A DNA stretch of 64,000 bases, taken from positions 62,001-126,000 of the forward strand of contig JAUGWO010000064.1 of the NCBI GenBank assembly GCA_049724395.1, written 5' to 3'. The notes under the pieces are model-generated. The model was not told the DNA's origin. It did not search any database and saw only the letters and a program-made list of their open reading frames with translations. Shown here one piece after another: positions 58,723 through 64,000 of this stretch; within the stretch, counting starts at the first letter, position 1, and each line of letters starts with the position of its first letter. A program made the position numbers and the translations under genes. Origin of the DNA: Spongospora subterranea f. sp. subterranea (Eukaryota; Endomyxa: Phytomyxea; Phytomyxea; Plasmodiophorida).

Positions 58723-59495
58723 TATATTGTTTTCCCAGCATCATATGTATTCAATCCTGTTACCGCAGCTGAAAAATGCGAATTCCGTCGCCCTGGATGC
58801 ATGATGCTCTCAACAGTAACACCAAAGAACGGTTTGCGCCTGTCTAACTGTAAAAACCTGTGGAAAAATGGCAAACTACTATCAACCAATACGGTTTTTA
58901 CCGTGCCAGAAGTAAGTGCTTTGAGTTTTCTATCGCATCGAAACGCTCTTCTATACTGTAAACGAAATGCATTTTCGGCAACGCCAATGTGAATGAATAA
59001 CTTGTACAGGTTATGAATTACAGTTTCGTCACATAAAAGTCGTTAGTAAGTAGGTGTGCTTAGTGTAGCGAAGATGTTAGCAAGACTAGGTATGTCATCT
59101 ATTTCCCACGAGGATAATGCTTACCACATCGTTTCGCTCATGATAAGACAATCGTGGGTTGTAAAGTATTGACATAAGTTCGATCAGGGCATTGAGGACC
59201 GAACTTCGTATGAACGGTCAAAACAAAATGTTGACGCGCGAAGTCCTCGCCGCTGTACATCCAGGGACTGCCATCGATGTGTAAAAATTTGCCAGCGTGG
59301 ATGTCAGTTTCCACGTTGCTTGTTTGATTAACAAAGCGAACAGTATCGTTCGCAGCGTATAGCCGATTTCAGCGTAGATAAGGAGTAACACGGTTAACCT
59401 AGCATTAGGCAGTAGCAGATGGATTTTGTTCATCTACAATCGATGACAGAAACGCATTGCTAGAGTATAAATGATTACCGCATCGATACATTAGT
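58723..59495. other. Intergenic, no gene supported
   Basis: A 63-codon open stretch at 58801-58992 and a minus-strand one at 59218-59433 show no similarity I recognise. Confidence 0.35.
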
Positions 59496-60232
59496 TTACT
59501 CATGAATAATACACGACTTATTCTGTTCACCTTTGCAGAACTTGGACCCGAAACTGGAATGTTTCAGGTCTGGATATTTGGCAAGGAACGCAACCTGATC
59601 GTTATTAAAGTGATATTGCAGGCAGTTGAGCAACGGGTTCAAACACGTCACCACGAAGTTCCGACACTTCTCTGTAATTTGCGCCTCTACTGGCTTCTGC
59701 ATAATTTCGTCCCTAATTGCCATTAAAATCTGCAGCTTCTCCATCGGGGATGGAGCCGGTTTGCTTCTCAGCTTTGCTCTGGACGGGGGTTCAAAATCCC
59801 CACCGCGCTTGGGCGGAGTGGGAGCCTCCGCCTGAAATTCTGAGCTATGTGCCGGATGTTCAGGCGATGGCGATATCGAGGAGATTTGACCTGCGAGCAA
59901 AACATATTCACTCAACCGCCAACCGTAATTTTCAATCCAAAATTACTCAAAATAAAACCGTTCGCGCTTGGTAAAAAAGCATTGGATAACAATTCCTTTA
60001 GAATCAAGCGTTGAGAATTACCGTTGATCTGTGTGGGAGCTGGCGATGGTGATAGCATTGCATATAGAGCGGTTAATTGCTGAGTATGGGCGAGCAGATA
60101 ATGGAATTTTTGCGATCGATCGTAGATGAACGGAGGCCATCTAAAACTGTTATCCTCCATAGCCTTGATCTTGTCCTCTATCGCCCGTATCTTTTCCTGG
60201 ACCTCTTCGACGTTCGTCATGGGCGCTACCAA
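59496..60232 (-). CDS. Possible Mediator subunit 8
   Basis: Two exons appear to join across an intron (GTAATTCT donor near 60024, CTCGCAG acceptor near 59895). The N-terminal exon, VEEVQEKIRAIEDKIKAMED, RWPPFIYDRSQKFHYLLAHT and QQLTALYAML, resembles the MED8 helical hairpin in which a WP motif precedes a helix with GQLxxLxxxL. The C-terminal exon contains LRSKPAPSPMEKLQ, similar to the conserved LRTKPxP motif of MED8, then MAIRDEIMQKPVEA. Mediator links transcription factors to RNA polymerase II. The match rests on short motifs and order, so it is tentative. The start is taken as the Met at 60232; an open stretch upstream to 60426 may be a further exon. Confidence 0.45.
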
Positions 60233-62932
60233 CAGCCGCCGACGGAGCGATATACGATACCGGTTCTGGTCCTATTGGCTGTACGGAGTTGGCAGATGGC
60301 GTTGCGCAACTTCATCCGTAACCGTTCATCATCGTCGCGTTTTCCTGGCGTTTTTCCCAACAATCGTTCGGGGCAGTGCTCACCGAAATAATATGGAATG
60401 TGAATCGCTTTTATGGGGACCGCCATTGCCCGAGGATGTTGATTTTGGATTCTGGCAACAAAAATGGTTTGTTATTTCCGCTTCTCGAAATGATCAATCG
60501 GCTCATCACGTCTGATAATTTTGCAATGGTCTGAGCAATATTGCTTGTCAAGCTGAAGTTTTCTGACTATGATATCGGTAGGAACGGTATTGAGGATCTG
60601 CTGATGGCGCTCCCCATGAAAGGGATAATTATCTCGGTGAGTACCGTCCCAAAATAACTCCTCCGAACCAGTGCTTTGCAGTAGAGGGTTTCCTTTCGGT
60701 TCAGCCTATGGGGGTCAAGGTGCGATGAGTAACCAATCCAAAATGTGGTCAATGGCACGACATCTCTCGTCGGTCATAGCGATTTTTCATCAAGCACCTT
60801 CAACTGGCTCACTGTTGCGACGAATTCCACTATATTTCATTGTCTTGATTCGCCTGTCCAATAAACACCGCCTGTGAGACAGTTCAATTTTTACTCTAAG
60901 AGCGTTTTCTTGATGGTCATTGTTCTTGATGAGGGGATGTTATGCGAGAACAGATGTGACCACAACAGCGAAAAAATCTGTTTCGTGATATCGAAAGGTT
61001 CTCAATTAACATCGCCATCGGATCAGAAGTAAACATAGTGCCTGCTTGCGAACGCAGATTAAACGCCAAGATTGCTTGACTGCTTCGAAGAAGCGGAAGG
61101 AAATCTATCCAAAACGACGATTGTTGATGACGCGATCGACATATCCTTTTCTTGTCCCCAGTCCCTGCTAGTCTCCAATCTTATTCCCTTTGTCGAATCG
61201 AGTTCAAACGCGATCGATTATCCGAACGATAAATTGTCATTTGTTGCGAATAGACTCAATGATTACGTTTTTTTTTTCCAGGAAAACCTTAACCCCAGCC
61301 AGACTTTATGAGACTTCGGGTAGTCTGTTCCGGAACGCAAACGATTCGAATGGTGAGAAAAAACTATCCTTTTGAGTGAGTTCTTCTCGTTGAGCACAGA
61401 CCCGCAAAGGACATGAACTAGCTTCTTTTGCTTTACGAAACACGATTTGATGATTTCACACTGACATGGTCGATCTATCTTGTGCCATTTACACGAAGGA
61501 GAGCAAAGCCGTTTCCGCAGCAAACGGCTCTTGAATACACCGACTCAGAACATAGTTGAGGATTGGCTGAGTTTTAGGGGTGAGATGAGCCGGTTCCTTT
61601 TAATCAGCAATATCTGGGCGATTGGAGCCGGGTCATTGTGCGGCTGGTTCAGGAGGAACAGGGAGGCAGTTGCTGCTGAGGTACCGGTATAAAACCTGAT
61701 TCAGCATCCAGTTCCGTTCTCCCCCCCATGTTCTGCGAAATTCAGCGAGGAAGTACCACTCAGCGATCACCGTTTTCGACAAACTGGTGATTTTTCACTA
61801 AAACTTTGAACTTCGTATTAATGGGCTGTTGGCTATCAAACACGATGGTCAGGTCTGAACAATACTATTGATTGGATATCGCTCGACGAGCAAAATGGGC
61901 AGAACAGCAGTGGGGTCACCAATCATGCACAAGCAGCCGAGGACAAGTTTGAGCTCGGCACGTTCTGGTGGCCACTCCGACAGGAATACCCTGTTCCAGG
62001 ATGAACAACTATAGGCAACTCGTGATCGTGAACGATGGCAGGAACACAACAACCTTGAGAGAAACAAAAAACGAATACGAACATGATTTTCTGCGCCTTT
62101 GTATTCTGGGTTTCGTCAACAATTTACAGCTCCTCACGAGACCGGAAAGCCACTTTCTTGAGCAATATTCATGTGCCCTCAGTTTGTTGCTGTTATTCGA
62201 TTGTCAACATCGCGATAGGTGCTGTCTGTAATCCAACGACCCTGGGCTCGTTATGAAGTGCGTGTACCCAGCTGGATCGCCGCGTCGAGGGCCAAGATCA
62301 ATGGGGATCAACGAAAGATTCCGATAACGCAACAACAGAATGTGGACACCGGCAAATGTGTGAAATCAATTATCGATAACCCCAGGGTTCTCGGGTGATC
62401 TGCAATCATTGTGTCTACGGCGACGTCTGGTCGGTCCATTGAAATACAGAGCTTCCCTGTGAATTTTCGGTTATTTGATGAAGTCGGTGAGTTTCATTGA
62501 CATCATAATGTTTCTTGTGACGGTTATTTCAAAGATGAATAAAGGGACTCGTATATTGAATGTAAAGCCTGTATTTTTTAATATTGTCTGTCGTTTATCG
62601 TTGTTGAACACCGTCATCTAGTCGAAACTGTTGCCAACGGGGTGTGCGAAAACCAAATGAACGTGGGGTCAAATCTGAGAAATAAATCCGGTGGACAAAT
62701 TTGGCTAGTCAGAGGTCAGATCAGATAACTCAAATTGGTGGAAGATGTGCCCATCCAGTAATGGGGTCCGTCTGATCAAGTTGCAATAATTCCAGCTGAG
62801 ACCTGACCTATATGACGACGCGCTAATATACACCAAAATCATCCCTATTTGATCCGTGACGGACTCCGTAGACCACGTGTTTTTGTTACCGCCTCAACCC
62901 AGATTCGCCATCCGCCCCTCTGCCTCGTGACG
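60233..62932. other. 2.7 kb without a gene I can support
   Basis: Scattered open stretches occur: 61072-61311 (+), 61480-61692 (+), 61849-62067 (-) and 61968-62231 (+). None has recognisable domains or convincing splice linkage. One or two small genes may be hidden here. The last 100 bases upstream of RPL17 are pyrimidine-rich, fitting its promoter and 5' leader. Confidence 0.3.
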
Positions 62933-63475
62933 ATGACGAAATACAGCTGGACGGCTCCCGTCGCCGAGAAGTCAACTCGCGCCTCAGGCGCCTACCTCCG
63001 TGTTCATTTCAAGAACACCCATGAGGCCGCCCGCGCCCTCAAAAACATGACTTTACCGGCCGCTCAACAGTACATGAACGCCGTTATTGAGCACAAGGAC
63101 GTCGTCCCGTTCCGCCACTTCAACGGCGGTGTCGGCCGCCACGCCCAGAGCAAAAAATACGGCGTCGCCCAGTCCCGTTGGCCCGAGAAATCGTGCCGAT
63201 TCCTGCTGGGATTGCTGGCCAACGCGTCCAGCAACGCCGAGGCGCAAGGACTCGACCCCAAGACCATGATCATCTCCCATATCCAGGTCAACCAGGCGCC
63301 CATGCAGCGCCGGCGCACGTACCGGGCCCACGGTCGTATCAACCCGTTCATGGCCTGCCCCAGCCACATCGAGATGGTCTGCACCCAGAAGAATTCCCAG
63401 GTTAAGAAGGCGGACGGCTGCCAGCCCAAGCAGCCCCGTAAGCGCGTCCTCAAACAAGCCCAGACCGGATTTTAA
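62933..63475 (+). CDS. RPL17: 60S ribosomal protein L17 (uL22)
   Basis: A component of the cytosolic large ribosomal subunit that lines the exit tunnel. The single exon from ATG at 62933 (MTKYSW) encodes 180 residues, the usual length. Hallmarks are the N-terminal SGAYLRVHFKNTHEAARALK, AVIEHKDVVPFRHFNGGVGR, GRHAQSKKYG, RWPEKSCRFLLGLLANASSN, the tunnel loop MQRRRTYRAHGRINPFMACP and SHIEMVCTQK. The basic C-terminus ends KQAQTGF. Third codon positions are strongly GC-rich compared with neighbours, as expected for a very highly expressed gene. The in-frame extension upstream of 62933 is not conserved and is left out. Confidence 0.97.
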   Translation: MTKYSWTAPVAEKSTRASGAYLRVHFKNTHEAARALKNMTLPAAQQYMNAVIEHKDVVPFRHFNGGVGRHAQSKKYGVAQSRWPEKSCRFLLGLLANASSNAEAQGLDPKTMIISHIQVNQAPMQRRRTYRAHGRINPFMACPSHIEMVCTQKNSQVKKADGCQPKQPRKRVLKQAQTGF

Positions 63476-63487
63476 TCAGCGATCGTC

Positions 63488-63493
63488 AATAAA
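63488..63493 (+). terminator. AATAAA polyadenylation signal of RPL17
   Basis: The canonical hexamer lies 13 bases after the stop codon at 63475, an unusually short 3' distance that fits compact gene ends. Confidence 0.6.
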
Positions 63494-63616
63494 AACCTGT
63501 TAAATTTTGCATTTTCCCACATGGTTTTTTATCGCCATCTGTGTGACCGGTTTTATGTTATCAATTGGAGCGACCCTTCAGTGAGATATTGACGGTTGTC
63601 AGAAGGCGATCGGGTT

Positions 63617-64000
63617 ATGGCGCGATGGTCGATCCTGTATTATTACCTGTATGGCTGGCGAAGGTTTCGCTCGATCCTGCTCCAGGGCCTGCTGGTCAAC
63701 TATCTCCTGCCCAGCGTCGCCGAGTTCCTGCCCTGGTACTTGTCGCGGCGAAAACTCGGGCAACGTCTGCGCCGACAGCGCACCGCCATTGAACACTCCC
63801 TGATCGCCGAGGGAATCTATTCCAAAGCCGCGTTGTTCTCGTATTTTGTCGACGCGATCATATTCGGAATCATGTGCGCCATCGACACCTATATGCGCGT
63901 TCACATATCGGATCAGGCGCGAGCGCTGATCGAACGGCAAATGATCGAACGGATCATGTCCAGCGATGTTCAGGCGATCTCGACCATCTACAAACGCGTT
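63617..64000 (+). CDS. Membrane protein start, possibly an ABC transporter (3' cut by window)
   Basis: An open frame of 128 codons runs off the window. It starts MARWSILYYYLYGWRRFRSI, with hydrophobic spans at about residues 17-38 (LLQGLLVNYLLPSVAEFLPW) and 71-90 (FVDAIIFGIMCAIDTYMRV). Between them is a basic loop (SRRKLGQRLRRQR). The ending (SDQARALIERQMIERIMSSD) resembles the coupling-helix region of ABC exporter membrane domains, but this is weak. GC-rich codon use matches RPL17. Confidence 0.5.
   Translation, partial: MARWSILYYYLYGWRRFRSILLQGLLVNYLLPSVAEFLPWYLSRRKLGQRLRRQRTAIEHSLIAEGIYSKAALFSYFVDAIIFGIMCAIDTYMRVHISDQARALIERQMIERIMSSDVQAISTIYKRV

Noticed and set aside
58723-59000. FYVE zinc finger after the RhoGEF PH domain
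   Set aside because: No spaced cysteine pairs or basic RRHHCR-type motif in any frame.

Overview
The window is nuclear DNA of a unicellular eukaryote. Coding exons are split by very short GT-AG introns, mostly 43-60 nt. The recognisable host genes are eukaryote-specific: a PKA regulatory subunit, a GAPVD1-like RasGAP/VPS9 protein, PA28-gamma, a DUG2-type M20 peptidase, mitoribosomal uS5m, a RhoGEF, RPL17, and probable CFAP141 and MED8. Together with a fungal-type IS630/Tc1 transposon, a ciliary-protein candidate and PA28-gamma, this points to an early-branching, flagellum-bearing relative of fungi or another unicellular opisthokont. The lineage is an inference; no rRNA or other decisive marker is present.

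Layout. 1-5.3 kb: a GAPVD1-like gene (+, 5' cut by the window edge) faces a PKA regulatory-subunit gene (-) that appears to be a head-to-tail double protein with four cAMP-binding domains. 5.3-16.8 kb: a transposon graveyard, with two copies of an IS630/Tc1-like element, a PIF/Harbinger remnant, a plant-type mariner remnant and several long imperfect palindromes. 17.2-18.2 kb: PA28-gamma (-), with a minisatellite just upstream of its start. 20.6-25.5 kb: a DUG2-like gene (+) with WD40 repeats, a SAM domain and an M20 peptidase. 26.3-28.3 kb: a coiled-coil gene (+). 28.4-30.1 kb: uS5m (MRPS5) on the minus strand.

29.5-52.5 kb: a head-to-tail array of about 3.35-kb units. Part of the array has an exact 3,347-bp period, and partial inverted copies flank it. 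Each unit carries a dead copy of the 5' half of the adjacent MRPS5 gene, fragments of an old Ty1/copia-like fossil, and an unidentified protein frame of about 290-340 residues on the opposite strand. A Harbinger element has broken the right inverted copy. 52.7-64 kb: host genes again, several unidentified, then CFAP141-like (-), a DH-PH RhoGEF (+), MED8-like (-), RPL17 (+) and the start of a membrane protein (+).

The genes do not form one pathway. Exon-intron structures come from reading frames and splice signals by eye, so exact starts and junctions are provisional unless stated.
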